DNA of 64,000 bases, taken from contig NZ_JARFVA010000003.1 of the NCBI RefSeq assembly GCF_029194005.1, positions 372,001 to 436,000 of the forward strand, in the 5' to 3' direction. This document shows, piece after piece, positions 52,242-61,798 of this stretch. The stretch's first letter is position 1, and every line of letters starts with the position of its first letter. The position numbers and the translations under genes are program-made. Origin of the DNA: Flagellimonas okinawensis (GTDB lineage: Bacteria > Bacteroidota > Bacteroidia > Flavobacteriales > Flavobacteriaceae). Under the pieces are notes generated by a model that worked only from the letters and a program-made list of their open reading frames with translations, searched no databases and was not told the origin of the DNA.

Positions 52242-54602
52242 CTATACAATTGTTAATTCACCGACTCTCAGTTCACTTTTATTCTTCAATATTGGGTCAG
52301 TCTTTGTGGTATCCAAAATTTGATTTTCTTTCCAAAATATCTCGGCTTCCTCAATGGGGTCCATTATAACTAAGTGTATCCACTCGTTTTCCAACAATAA
52401 TTTTAAGTTCTTGTTCCGAGAAAGAATGGAATCCACTCTTTCTTTAGGGGCCTGAACAACTACGGAAAGTCTCAAAGGAGTGTGGCAGGGGTCATTATCA
52501 TCATGGTACAACGACTCCCATGGCAGTCCCACCTTAAGGTCTCCACCATTGCCCTGTACAGCTCCGAACTGTCCTGTAATGTTATGGGTAATCTTACTTC
52601 CGGCCCCAAATTTTTCATTGTCCACCGTTGCAAAATAATAGTGGTTATTGATCCATTGTGTAACTACCATCGGACCCTGCATAATCGCTTCCAGCGCTTT
52701 GCCATCCTTGTCCATTCTCCAATCATATGAATGTAAAAAACAACGACCATCCAAGTTATGGTGCATGGTAACTTTACGTGGCGCTATCACAAAGCTTGCG
52801 TTTTTCGCCAACCCCCATTCTGGTCTCGTTTCACCCCAATTGTTAGCATTTATGTGCGCCTGGGCCACACTGTTTAGGGGAATTCCCAACCTTTCTTGGG
52901 TTGCGGAGACCTGGGCCTTTTGCAAGTCTGTTTTGATCTTGGACACCAGCTGTTGATGTGACAAGGGCACCATTGCATCGAACAATTCAATCTCATCGGT
53001 AGTTGTATTATGTTCGGCTCCCACAAAAATGGTGGTTTTTGGTATTTTTATTCCAAATTCAGTGGAAAGAACTTCCCTTACCTGATCATTGTTCGCCATT
53101 TTCGCCAACATTCGAGCGTTGTGCTTACCAGATCTAGCTGCACAGGCACCGCAATCCAGACTTGATGCGAAGGGATTGTTCGCGGAATGACTCCCGTGCC
53201 CCACAAAAACGACCACGGGAGCAAAAGATTTCCAACCCATCAGGTCGAATCCCGATTTTACGATGGCTGCTTGTTCCTGTATTGGAATATCCGAATTTGA
53301 ATGGGCACTTTGTATTTCCGGCTCACAAATGGATTCATGACCAACCTTAGTATGTCTTTTGGATATTGTTGGAGCAATGGTTCTTGCGACCAGGTTCAAC
53401 CCATAAAAAAGACCAGACCCCTCAACAAAACCAAAAGTGGAGGGCAGCATATTTTTCATCCGCTTTAGGAAGTAGTTCCAGAACTTGGTGCGTGCTGCAT
53501 TTCGGTCATAAATATCTTTTTTGGCCTGATTATCCTTCGTCGCCATTTCCGTCACCTTATAAACTGAATCCAATATGGGAGGACAGGATTTTTGAACCAC
53601 TTCGTCCGTAGTATTTTCATAATCCATGGCAATTCCAAAAAAGCCCGCATAGCCAAATGTCTCATAGTTCCCCGCAGATTCCACATGCCTACGAATCAGC
53701 TCGGATCTTGTATCAATACAAAAAACCATTTGCGCATCCGGCACAGCATCCTTTCTGTTTTCATTTTCATCTTCCTCTGGCTTATCCTTGAGCATACGGA
53801 CCATTTCCAATTGCCAGCTCTTCTCCCAAGATTTCAACCAGATGTGCTGGAGCTCCAATACCTGATGGTTCATCTCTGAAAGTTCGGTATTTACCAGAAA
53901 TTCCATCCCAAGATGTTTGGCAGTCCACAAACGTACAGCTAGGTACTGCTCCAAATCCACAGGATACTTGTTCTGCCAATGGGGTTGGTTTTCACCCCTG
54001 TGCTTTATATAACCCGTCCACCCTGGCAAAGCCGCCAAATGAACTCTGAAAATGTCCAATATTTGTGCATTGGAATAACCGGACAACAAATTTTCCAACG
54101 TTTCCCAAGAAGTCTTGGGGATATCTTTGGCATTTACCGAATTCAAATTGTTATCGTAGGGTACCAACATTCTCCAAGCTTTGTAAAACCCTTGTGACTT
54201 GAACGGCATTTCCCATTCTGCCAATCCTTCGTCCAAAAAAGCAGAGAGCCACTTCACCATAAGCCTGTCCAAATCGTTCTGTGGATTTGTTGTAAGTGTA
54301 TCCTGCACAGACTCCATTAATTTCAAATAGTAATCAGGAGATCTTTTATATCCACTTTTTGCCAGTAAATCCTTAAGTTCAGAAATATCTATCTCTCCGT
54401 TTTCCAAAGCCCTCCGGTATAAGATTGCCTTTGGATATACCGATGTACCAAGATTTTTTTGTGCTTGTTGAACGGCATCGGCAAAAGAATATTCCTCATA
54501 TCCGCTCAAGGGATTTGATGTGACAAAGGAATACAATGGCCAAGTGTTGCCAACATAATTGGAAGCCTTTTCAATGATTATTTCTAAAGAATATTGATTC
54601 AT
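52242..54602 (-). CDS. dabA: Inorganic carbon uptake protein DabA (DUF2309, UPF0753)
   Basis: 786 residues. DabA is the beta-carbonic-anhydrase-like zinc subunit of the DAB pump, which turns CO2 into bicarbonate in the cytoplasm under the drive of the proton gradient. The zinc site and catalytic Asp are visible: MVFCIDTRSE (Cys near 294, Asp near 296) and VGHGSHSANNPFASSLDCGAC (His and Cys near 466-483). The start overlaps the dabB stop by four bases (ATGA). Present in many heterotrophs as well as chemolithotrophs, it supplies bicarbonate for carboxylases. Confidence 0.95.
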   Translation of the reverse strand: MNQYSLEIIIEKASNYVGNTWPLYSFVTSNPLSGYEEYSFADAVQQAQKNLGTSVYPKAILYRRALENGEIDISELKDLLAKSGYKRSPDYYLKLMESVQDTLTTNPQNDLDRLMVKWLSAFLDEGLAEWEMPFKSQGFYKAWRMLVPYDNNLNSVNAKDIPKTSWETLENLLSGYSNAQILDIFRVHLAALPGWTGYIKHRGENQPHWQNKYPVDLEQYLAVRLWTAKHLGMEFLVNTELSEMNHQVLELQHIWLKSWEKSWQLEMVRMLKDKPEEDENENRKDAVPDAQMVFCIDTRSELIRRHVESAGNYETFGYAGFFGIAMDYENTTDEVVQKSCPPILDSVYKVTEMATKDNQAKKDIYDRNAARTKFWNYFLKRMKNMLPSTFGFVEGSGLFYGLNLVARTIAPTISKRHTKVGHESICEPEIQSAHSNSDIPIQEQAAIVKSGFDLMGWKSFAPVVVFVGHGSHSANNPFASSLDCGACAARSGKHNARMLAKMANNDQVREVLSTEFGIKIPKTTIFVGAEHNTTTDEIELFDAMVPLSHQQLVSKIKTDLQKAQVSATQERLGIPLNSVAQAHINANNWGETRPEWGLAKNASFVIAPRKVTMHHNLDGRCFLHSYDWRMDKDGKALEAIMQGPMVVTQWINNHYYFATVDNEKFGAGSKITHNITGQFGAVQGNGGDLKVGLPWESLYHDDNDPCHTPLRLSVVVQAPKERVDSILSRNKNLKLLLENEWIHLVIMDPIEEAEIFWKENQILDTTKTDPILKNKSELRVGELTIV

Positions 54603-56056
54603 TGCATGTTTGTTTTATACATTAAGATTGTCCTTTTGTTGGGCTGAGAGATGTTCATCAATTTGATGTACAACCATGGTATCTGACGGTATACGCCCAA
54701 CTTCATAAGAAAGAAACCGACCAAGAATATCAGTCCAAAACCTAATTGTAGAGGGGACACCCGACTTGGCACCGCAACTACCTCCATTCCGACCATAAAG
54801 GTCGACACCCATTTGTACATTAAGGCATATGCCCCGATTCCGGCCACGAATAGAATTGGCGGCAAAACAATCTTTTGGATTCCTGTAAATAAATGCTGTT
54901 TAACAATATTGTAGGTTGCCTGCCCAACTGCAATGGAAGCGATCAACGTTAGGAAGATGCCGCTGTCCCAATCCATTCCTTTTCCTGTAAATCTAGCAAA
55001 AAGGAAGGCGCCAAGAATACTGTACAGCAGTACAATCAATGCGTCCAATGCTTTTATGCGGATAACCGGTGGCTGTAAAGGAGTGGACTGTTTTACTCCT
55101 TCTCCAGATGACAAGAACAAATACGCTTTATAAAAACCGTGCAAGATCAAATGGGCTATGGCCGCATTAAAAAATCCCAGACCACATTGCATGATCATAA
55201 AACCCATTTGTGCTATGGTGGAGCAGGCCAAACGTTGCTTTACATTTACCTGTATCAATTTTGCAAATTGAGCTACGATTGCTGTAAGCCCCCCGATGAC
55301 AAAGAGAATATTCATGGTTTGGGACTCGATAATGATAGCGGCCAAAAGTGTCAATAAAATCCCAGATCCGTTAACAAATCCCGCATGCATAAGTGCCGAA
55401 GCGGGCGTAGGAGCGGTCATGGATGAAAGCAGCCATTTATGAAATGGGAAAATAGCGGACTGTATCAATGCAGCGATTATGATGAACAATGCAGTAATAA
55501 GGACCAAAAAATAGGGCGTTTGGTCCACGGAAGCCATAAGATCGCTCAACGTGATTACATTATGATATGCGGCCAATAGCAACAATCCAAAGCTCAAAGA
55601 AACACCACTTGCCAAAAAATATTGCTGTGCTAGAAGCCTCGCTTCTCGCGCTTCGCCCCAACTGGTATCAAGACCAATCAATGAGGCCATAACAAATCCC
55701 ATCATAAACCAACCCAAAAGCAATGGGACCAAATGATCGGAAATCAAAAACAACAGTACTGCCGAGGTAAAGGCGATGCACAACAACATGAACTTGGACC
55801 TTTGTCGCTCACGCTTAAAATAGGAGTTGGCGTATGTGCTAATAATGGCACAAAAAAAGGTTACAACGGTCGATATCAACAAAGTGAAACCGTTGACCCG
55901 GAACAGGCCCCAAAACTTCCATTCTGGTATTTCAGGAAAATAAGCTGCCCCAAAAACCAATTGTGAAATAAAAACAAGCCAAAATAAAACCGGGGTCAAC
56001 CCGGTTGCTTTGTTTCTTTTGGAAGGCGGTATGAGTATAGTTGCTATTTGCGTCAT
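54599..56056 (-). CDS. dabB: Membrane subunit DabB (NADH dehydrogenase subunit 5-like)
   Basis: 485 residues from the ATG at 56056 (MTQIATILIPP). It has about 13-14 hydrophobic helices and the proton-channel pattern of the NuoL/MrpA family: IFPFHKWLLSSMTAPTPASALMHAGFVNGSGILL (about residues 215-250), with the conserved Lys and His of half-channels. It couples proton flow to the CO2 hydration of DabA. The nuoL-type C-terminal lateral helix is absent, as in DabB. It could be mistaken for a complex I gene, but the dabA overlap settles it. Confidence 0.95.
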   Translation of the reverse strand: MTQIATILIPPSKRNKATGLTPVLFWLVFISQLVFGAAYFPEIPEWKFWGLFRVNGFTLLISTVVTFFCAIISTYANSYFKRERQRSKFMLLCIAFTSAVLLFLISDHLVPLLLGWFMMGFVMASLIGLDTSWGEAREARLLAQQYFLASGVSLSFGLLLLAAYHNVITLSDLMASVDQTPYFLVLITALFIIIAALIQSAIFPFHKWLLSSMTAPTPASALMHAGFVNGSGILLTLLAAIIIESQTMNILFVIGGLTAIVAQFAKLIQVNVKQRLACSTIAQMGFMIMQCGLGFFNAAIAHLILHGFYKAYLFLSSGEGVKQSTPLQPPVIRIKALDALIVLLYSILGAFLFARFTGKGMDWDSGIFLTLIASIAVGQATYNIVKQHLFTGIQKIVLPPILFVAGIGAYALMYKWVSTFMVGMEVVAVPSRVSPLQLGFGLIFLVGFFLMKLGVYRQIPWLYIKLMNISQPNKRTILMYKTNMQ

Positions 56057-56084
56057 TGTTATTTGATTGGATTTAAACAAATCG

Positions 56085-56279
56085 TTATTGGATCTTTTTG
56101 TCGGGCACAACCCTATTTACCCCATTTCTAAATCTGGCTAAAATGATCACCCCCAAAATGAAGCAGCATGGTAAAATACGGTCCATAAAAATGGATTCAT
56201 TCATGTAAGACATCACAACCAATGCGATCATAGCCGTTATGGCCAGTATCACTTGGAAGATGTTGGATAATTTTTTCAT
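56085..56279 (-). CDS. Small two-helix membrane protein of the dab operon
   Basis: 64 residues with two hydrophobic helices (IFQVILAITAMIALVVMSYM and ILPCCFILGVIILARF) and a short charged tail. It lies 28 bases upstream of dabB on the same strand. No family recognised; it may stabilise the DAB complex or be an unrelated conserved small protein. Confidence 0.65.
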   Translation of the reverse strand: MKKLSNIFQVILAITAMIALVVMSYMNESIFMDRILPCCFILGVIILARFRNGVNRVVPDKKIQ

Positions 56280-56330
56280 GTGTTGGAATTTTAGATTTAC
56301 TTTTAATTGCCGAAATCGATTTGATTGATG

Positions 56331-56639
56331 TTAGTCCACGTATTTCATCTCCAATATACCGGTGATGGCGATCTTCTTCCCTTTGGTCCGAGCTTGGTCA
56401 ATGATATTTCGAGCAACTGATTTTTCTTGCTCCAATTCCCCTATGCGACTATCAAGAAATTTGGTTGTGCTCAAATGGTTGCCCTCCCAAATCTTCAACC
56501 TTTGGATCTTGTGAAAATTTATTTTTTCATCAATAAGGGCCGTGATCACATCGGACGCTTCCGTTGGGGTAAATGTTCCATCCACCAACTGGATTTTTCT
56601 CTCATCTGTTGCGACTTCCTTTAAAACTTTTGCTTCCAT
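56331..56639 (-). CDS. Protein of unknown function, first gene of the dab operon
   Basis: 102 residues (MEAKVLKEVATDERKIQLVD ... ITGILEMKYVD). The predicted fold is a small alpha-beta domain: VDGTFTPTEASDVITALIDEKINFH, then a Lys/Glu-rich helix (LDSRIGELEQEKSVARNIID) and a closing strand. No signal peptide, so cytoplasmic. Divergent from the LysR gene, 95 bases apart, so it shares the regulated promoter region. No family recognised. Confidence 0.75.
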   Translation of the reverse strand: MEAKVLKEVATDERKIQLVDGTFTPTEASDVITALIDEKINFHKIQRLKIWEGNHLSTTKFLDSRIGELEQEKSVARNIIDQARTKGKKIAITGILEMKYVD

Positions 56640-56701
56640 TGAATCTGTGGTTTATTTTTTTCCGAGTGCAAAGGTTGGGCAAACAATTCATATATTTTTA
56701 T

Positions 56702-56713
56702 TTATATTTATAA
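56702..56713. promoter_or_regulatory. Possible LysR-type operator
   Basis: TTATA-TT-TATAA at 56702-56713 is an inverted repeat of the T-N11-A kind used by LysR regulators, midway between the LysR and dab starts in an AT-rich stretch. AT richness makes chance matches likely. Confidence 0.35.
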
Positions 56714-56734
56714 TGCTATACATTAATTATATTT

Positions 56735-57667
56735 ATGTATTATACTTTACACCAACTTCAGATATTTTTAAAAATATCTGAATTACAAAGCATTACCAAG
56801 GCCTCAGAGGAGCTACATTTGACACAACCTGCCGTTTCAATTCAATTAAAAAATTTTCAAGAACAGTTCCCTATTCCATTGACAGAAGTGGTGGGCAGAC
56901 GACTTTACGTTACAGATTTTGGAAAGGAAATAGCACAAGCGGCCAAAAAAATCATCACCCAAGTCGAGGAAATCAATTACAGGACCTTGGCCTATCAAGG
57001 AAACCTATCCGGAAAATTAAAAGTATCGGTCGTATCGACGGGAAAATATGTAATGCCCTATTTCATGTCCGATTTTATGACCGAAAACAAGGGTGTTGAA
57101 CTTGTTATGGATGTTACCAACAAGTCCAAAGTATTGAGAAGCTTGGAACGTAATGAAGTCGACTTTGCGCTTGTATCCATTCTTCCAGAAAAAATGAATG
57201 TGCATACGGTAGAGTTAATGTCCAACAAACTATATTATGTCAGCAATTACAACAGGAAGCTTCCAAAATCATTTTCTCGCAAATATTTATTCGAAAAAAC
57301 ACCCTTGATCTACCGAGAGCCCGGTTCGGCCACCCGTAGTGCCATGGAGGGGTTTATAGAAAAACACAATTACTCGGTACATAAAAAGATGGAACTCACC
57401 TCGAACGAAGCTGTAAAGCAAGCCGTTATTTCAGGGCTGGGCTGTTCCATTATGCCATTGATAGGCAACAAGAATGCTCTCAAAAACCATGAGTTGAAAA
57501 TAATACCTGTGAGAGGATTGCCCATTACCACCACTTGGAACCTGATATGGTTGAAATCGAAAAATCTATCTCCGGTGGCCGTAGCCTTTTTGGATTATTT
57601 GAAAGAAAGAAAAAATGACATTATTCAGAGAGAGTTCAGTTGGATAAACGACTTTAATAATGTTTGA
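56735..57667 (+). CDS. LysR family regulator, CbbR/CmpR-type
   Basis: 310 residues. The N-terminal winged HTH is typical (MYYTLHQLQIFLKISELQSI, TKASEELHLTQPAVSIQLKNF). The effector domain (KLKVSVVSTGKYVMPYFMSDF, GLGCSIMPLIGNKNAL) has the layout of CbbR/CmpR, the regulators of carbon fixation and bicarbonate uptake. Divergent from the dab operon, so it most likely controls dabAB in response to a metabolite of carbon status. Confidence 0.92.
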   Translation: MYYTLHQLQIFLKISELQSITKASEELHLTQPAVSIQLKNFQEQFPIPLTEVVGRRLYVTDFGKEIAQAAKKIITQVEEINYRTLAYQGNLSGKLKVSVVSTGKYVMPYFMSDFMTENKGVELVMDVTNKSKVLRSLERNEVDFALVSILPEKMNVHTVELMSNKLYYVSNYNRKLPKSFSRKYLFEKTPLIYREPGSATRSAMEGFIEKHNYSVHKKMELTSNEAVKQAVISGLGCSIMPLIGNKNALKNHELKIIPVRGLPITTTWNLIWLKSKNLSPVAVAFLDYLKERKNDIIQREFSWINDFNNV

Positions 57668-57805
57668 TTTTTTCAAGAAAGGTTAAGATTTAAAGTTTCG
57701 CAGATAAGAATCAAGCTTTATCATTTTAACCGCAGCTTTACGGATTTTCCTTTTTGATTTTGAGAATGTTCATGATTTATGAAATTTTGAATCTGCCTTG
57801 AAGCA

Positions 57806-58462
57806 TTATATTAAACTTTGTCTTCTCGCTTTCTGTACTGCTTCCAGTTTGTTGTGGACCTGAAGCTTTTTGTAAATATTCTCGATATGCTTTCTGACCG
57901 TACTTGGGGATAAAAATAGATTTTTGGCGATTACGGTATAACTCAGTCCTTCCGCCACTTGTTCCAACACCTCCTTTTCACGGGTACTAAGTGAAATATC
58001 TGCTTCGGGTACCGACAATGATTCCCGTTTTTCAGGATACCTCAACAACTTAAGTGTCTTTACCGCGATTGACGGACTCATTGCTGCCCCACCCCCAATA
58101 GTTTCTAAAATGGCATTATGCAACCTCTCTGCTTCTATCTCCTTGAGCAAATAGCCGTCGGCACCGGCCTGAATGGCATTGAAGATATTCTCATCGTTAT
58201 CAAAAACCGTAAGCATGAGTACTTTGATGTGGGGATATTTCTGTTTTACTATACGGACTGTTTCGATGCCGTCCAAAACAGGCATCTCAATATCCATGAG
58301 CACCAAATCCAGATTATGGCTTTTTTCCAGTTTAGCAAGCAGCTCGCTACCATTAAAAACCATGTACTTGATGTCCAATTCCTCAAAATCAATCAATTTC
58401 TCTTTGATGGCCCGAGCTAAGAACGTATTGTCGTCCACTATGGCCAGTTTGATTTTGCTCAT
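57806..58462 (-). CDS. NarL/LuxR-type response regulator
   Basis: 218 residues. The receiver has the phosphorylation site at Asp57 (VLMDIEMPVLDG), acidic DD near 10-11 and the conserved Lys (LLKEIEAERLHNA). The C-terminal LuxR helix-turn-helix runs from about 152 (LSTREKEVLEQVAEGLSYTVIAK, SPSTVRKHIENIYKKL). It starts 28 bases after the sensor kinase and is the obvious partner. Target genes unknown. Confidence 0.95.
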   Translation of the reverse strand: MSKIKLAIVDDNTFLARAIKEKLIDFEELDIKYMVFNGSELLAKLEKSHNLDLVLMDIEMPVLDGIETVRIVKQKYPHIKVLMLTVFDNDENIFNAIQAGADGYLLKEIEAERLHNAILETIGGGAAMSPSIAVKTLKLLRYPEKRESLSVPEADISLSTREKEVLEQVAEGLSYTVIAKNLFLSPSTVRKHIENIYKKLQVHNKLEAVQKARRQSLI

Positions 58463-58490
58463 GGTCGTCTATTTTTTAGTGTTAAAAGAA

Positions 58491-60449
58491 TTATGCCCTC
58501 ACCTGCAATGTTACCTTGGTACCTTTTCCGAGTTTACTTTCCTGAACGAAATCAATACCCGCTTTTTCGGCCCGGTTACGCATAATATGAAGTCCATTTC
58601 CAGTTGATTCCTTTGAGGAGTCAAATCCTTTTCCAAAATCTTCAATTACAATTTGAACGCCATCTTCACCATTGGTAAAATTAATATTGACCTGTGCTGC
58701 AGCTGAATGTTTGACGGCATTATTGATGGATTCTTGAATAATCCTGAAAAGATTCATTCCCACAAATGCATTGAGCACTTTATCGGTTGGACTCCCTTCA
58801 ACTTTAACTCTCATTTCATCGTCCGTAGCTTCATGAATGGTAGCCGCCAATTGCTGGGTGCGCTCTTTGATATCCTCCAAACTGATCTCGTCCTTGTTCA
58901 TGGCCCAAATGGTATCCCGAAGCTCGGAAATGGTGACAAGTGAAAATTGTTTCATTTGGGTAAGCTTTTCCATTAAAAATACCTCGCCTTTATCTATTCC
59001 ACGTTTGGCAGAATCCGTTATGGAGGTCAAGTATGTGAGCTGCGAACCTATATTATCGTGCAGGTCTCGGGCAATCCGTAAACGTTGTTCCTTTAGGTTT
59101 TCTTGTGCCCGAGCCTCGGCCATAGCCTTCTCCAGAGCGGTTTCCCTTGCAAAGTTCCTCGCCTTAACCTTTTGCTCACGAAAAATCACAAAACCGACAA
59201 TAAGCAGTATGGCCAAAAGAGCCCCACTTCCCATAAGCATACTGTTCCTATTTTTCAGGACTAGCTCACCCTCGACCAGTTCATTCTTTTGACGGAGTAT
59301 CTCATTTTCCTTTTGTTCCGACTCGTACTTTTCCTTTAGGTTAAACATTTCCCTCGCCTTTTCTGTAAAGTATAAGCTATCTCTTGCTGCCTTATGTTTT
59401 TGGTGATAAACATAGGCCTTTTTAAAATCCGGTTTTTCTTCGTAAATCAAGGACAGGGTCTTGGAAAGTGCATCAATACCTGGAAGGTAATCTATGGAAT
59501 CTGCTTCTTGATATGTGGTCAAAGCCAATTTTTCGGCACGATTCGTTTTTCCCTGATTAAGATATATATTGGCCAAGTCATTTTTTAGGGAAATCAGGGC
59601 CAAACGCTCTCCCTTTTTTTCCTGAAGGGCTATGGCCTCATTATAATAAAGTTCAGCTTCATCATATTTACCAAGTGCCCAACTTGCTAAGGCCAAATTC
59701 GTCAAAGGATATGCAAGCTCTAAAACAGCTCCTACATCTTTATTTGTGTCGTACGATTTTTTGGCATATTCAATGGCCTTGTTATACTGTTTGTTTTCTA
59801 AATAGGCCACGGCCAAACTGTTATAACACATCGCCATAAAATAGTTGTTCCCGATTCTTTCGTACAAATCCAATGCTTTGAGATAATATTCCATGGATAG
59901 ACCAGGTTCTTGAATCAACTTATATCTATTCCCCAAGTTCAAATAGGATCCTGCTATCCAAAGGGTATCCTTTCCTTCCGTAAAGCTTTCCAAAGCTTTA
60001 AACTGAAAATCTACCGCCTTATCAAACTCAGATAGTGCTTCGTACGTATTGGCTAAATTGGTATAGAGACTTCCCAAAACAAAATAATCTTTGGAGTTTT
60101 CCAAAATAGGTTTAGCCTTCAAATGAAAACTCAATGCTTCTTTGGGTCTGCCCTCGTCCCAAGAGAGAATCCCGTACACAATCCATATTCTGGCCCTGTA
60201 ATAATCGTCATCCAAAGCTTCTGCTTCATTAAATGCCAATTCTGTATAATATCTGGCACTGTCCATATCTATGGAACGAAACTTCATTGCGATATCTTTC
60301 AATACAAGAATCCTATCCTCACCTTCCTTGACTTCCAAGGTATCTTTCAACACATTGATGGCTTGTTGAATATCCTGCGCCTCAACAGTATGCAAAGACA
60401 TTAGGCCGAAAAGGAAAATGGGGATCAGGGTCTTCTGAAAAATGGTCAT
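58491..60449 (-). CDS. TPR-containing sensor histidine kinase (HisKA_3 type)
   Basis: 652 residues with a signal peptide (IFLFGLMSLHTVEAQ). Seven or so tetratricopeptide repeats fill residues 40-330 outside the membrane (e.g. ALSEFDKAVDFQFKAL, NKQYNKAIEYAKKSYD, ALGKYDEAELYYNEAI). A membrane helix lies near 395-415 (MLMGSGALLAILLIVGFVIF), then the HisKA_3 dimer domain with the phospho-His in RIARDLHDNIGSQLTYL (near 459) and a HATPase domain with GNGLHIMRNRAEKAG. It phosphorylates the adjacent NarL-type regulator. The signal is unknown. Confidence 0.95.
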   Translation of the reverse strand: MTIFQKTLIPIFLFGLMSLHTVEAQDIQQAINVLKDTLEVKEGEDRILVLKDIAMKFRSIDMDSARYYTELAFNEAEALDDDYYRARIWIVYGILSWDEGRPKEALSFHLKAKPILENSKDYFVLGSLYTNLANTYEALSEFDKAVDFQFKALESFTEGKDTLWIAGSYLNLGNRYKLIQEPGLSMEYYLKALDLYERIGNNYFMAMCYNSLAVAYLENKQYNKAIEYAKKSYDTNKDVGAVLELAYPLTNLALASWALGKYDEAELYYNEAIALQEKKGERLALISLKNDLANIYLNQGKTNRAEKLALTTYQEADSIDYLPGIDALSKTLSLIYEEKPDFKKAYVYHQKHKAARDSLYFTEKAREMFNLKEKYESEQKENEILRQKNELVEGELVLKNRNSMLMGSGALLAILLIVGFVIFREQKVKARNFARETALEKAMAEARAQENLKEQRLRIARDLHDNIGSQLTYLTSITDSAKRGIDKGEVFLMEKLTQMKQFSLVTISELRDTIWAMNKDEISLEDIKERTQQLAATIHEATDDEMRVKVEGSPTDKVLNAFVGMNLFRIIQESINNAVKHSAAAQVNINFTNGEDGVQIVIEDFGKGFDSSKESTGNGLHIMRNRAEKAGIDFVQESKLGKGTKVTLQVRA

Positions 60450-60518
60450 TAGAGAAAAAAATGGTTGGTGCTTAAAACTAATCCAATTGATTATATAATT
60501 TAAGTTTTTGCAGAAAAA

Positions 60519-61529
60519 TTAATTCGCTTTGTCCACCAACTTCTCGATAGTGGCATCCAAAAAAGATGTAATAGCCAGTTCTGCACCTTTCTTATACGTT
60601 TCTGGGTCACATTTAACGACTGAGACATTTATGTCTTCCTTGTCCTCTACACGCCAGACGTGAAACACCCCAGCATCCATTCCTCTCCTGTCCACATCTG
60701 CTCCTTGGGAAGCATCAAATTTTTGTTTTTCAAGAACGCCTTCAACCTCTACGCCACGATTGGAAACCATCATGCCTATATTAAACTTATTGTAACTTTT
60801 TGAATCAATCTTAAAATCGGTCTCTGCCTTTACCTGTGCATATCCGGCATGTCTGTTCAAGGCTCGTGTAGTTTCACTCAAGGCATTATCGAAAGCGAGT
60901 ACGTTCAAAACCACCTTATTGAATATAAAATCAGTTTTTTGGTTGGAAACTTTCATTTCGACTTGCTCTTCATAATTGGCTATTTTCAAGGGACCTGTCT
61001 TCTTATTTTCCATGGATTGCTTGTTCACAATAAATTTTTGACCGGTAGGACGCATCACGATGGCCCCGAACTCATCTCCTTTTTCCCCACCTTGACCTGA
61101 CCTTAAATCCCATCGTTTCTCACGGTTTTTTTGATAGGTGCTATGGTTCCACAACTCTTCAATGGGAGCTATCTCAAATCCTTTGGAAACAAGGTCTGCC
61201 TTATATTGTTCAAAGAGCATATCGGTTAGTTGCTGCAGCTCGTCCATATTGAGCCCATCCAATACCAAGGTCAAAGATGCCTTGGCATCGCCCTTTATTC
61301 CACCTCTCCACAGTTTTCCGCCTTTTTTCTTATCCTCTAATTGTAGCGCTGTTTGGAAATTGACTTGAAAATCGGAAATAACAATCCTTTTAGGACTCTT
61401 TCTAAAATTCAAATTAGCAGGCCCCAACATTTTGATTTTAAAATCCTTGACATTTTGCGCATTGACCTCTGGCAATACACACATTAGGATCAATAAAAAA
61501 GAAAATACAGATAAATTGATACGTTTCAT
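60519..61529 (-). CDS. Secreted protein of unknown function
   Basis: 336 residues with a signal peptide (FLLILMCVLPEVNAQ). The mature part (DFKIKMLGPANLNFRKSPKRIVISDFQVNF, LTLVLDGLNMDELQQLTDMLFEQYKADL) is alpha-beta and not recognised. A late segment has RRGMDAGVFHVWRVEDKEDINVSVV and a single Cys (VKCDPETY). It is upstream of the histidine kinase on the same strand with 69 bases between; it might or might not share the transcript. The 269 bases between its start and 61799 hold no gene. Confidence 0.75.
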   Translation of the reverse strand: MKRINLSVFSFLLILMCVLPEVNAQNVKDFKIKMLGPANLNFRKSPKRIVISDFQVNFQTALQLEDKKKGGKLWRGGIKGDAKASLTLVLDGLNMDELQQLTDMLFEQYKADLVSKGFEIAPIEELWNHSTYQKNREKRWDLRSGQGGEKGDEFGAIVMRPTGQKFIVNKQSMENKKTGPLKIANYEEQVEMKVSNQKTDFIFNKVVLNVLAFDNALSETTRALNRHAGYAQVKAETDFKIDSKSYNKFNIGMMVSNRGVEVEGVLEKQKFDASQGADVDRRGMDAGVFHVWRVEDKEDINVSVVKCDPETYKKGAELAITSFLDATIEKLVDKAN

Positions 61530-61798
61530 ACTATTGGTTTAAAGTTTTGAACAAACCTAGTCTCCCAGTATCTTGGTTTCAATAGGGCAATTGTCGTAAA
61601 ATGAAGGAATGGAAAAGAATTGTTAGCATAGACGATAGCTAATTCCTGCTTTTTATGTAAAACGAGCATAGTTTGGCCATCTTCTACAACAAGGATCACA
61701 AAATTATACAAAAGGGAATTTGGAGCAATGGTCAGTTGAACAAAGAGTTCTAAATAGTAAATTTGCAGGGATAATCAAGCTTAGAAAATAAAAGGGCA

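Noticed and set aside
54599..56056. Complex I subunit NuoL
   Set aside because: It is overlapped with dabA and has no other nuo genes around; DabB is the better call.
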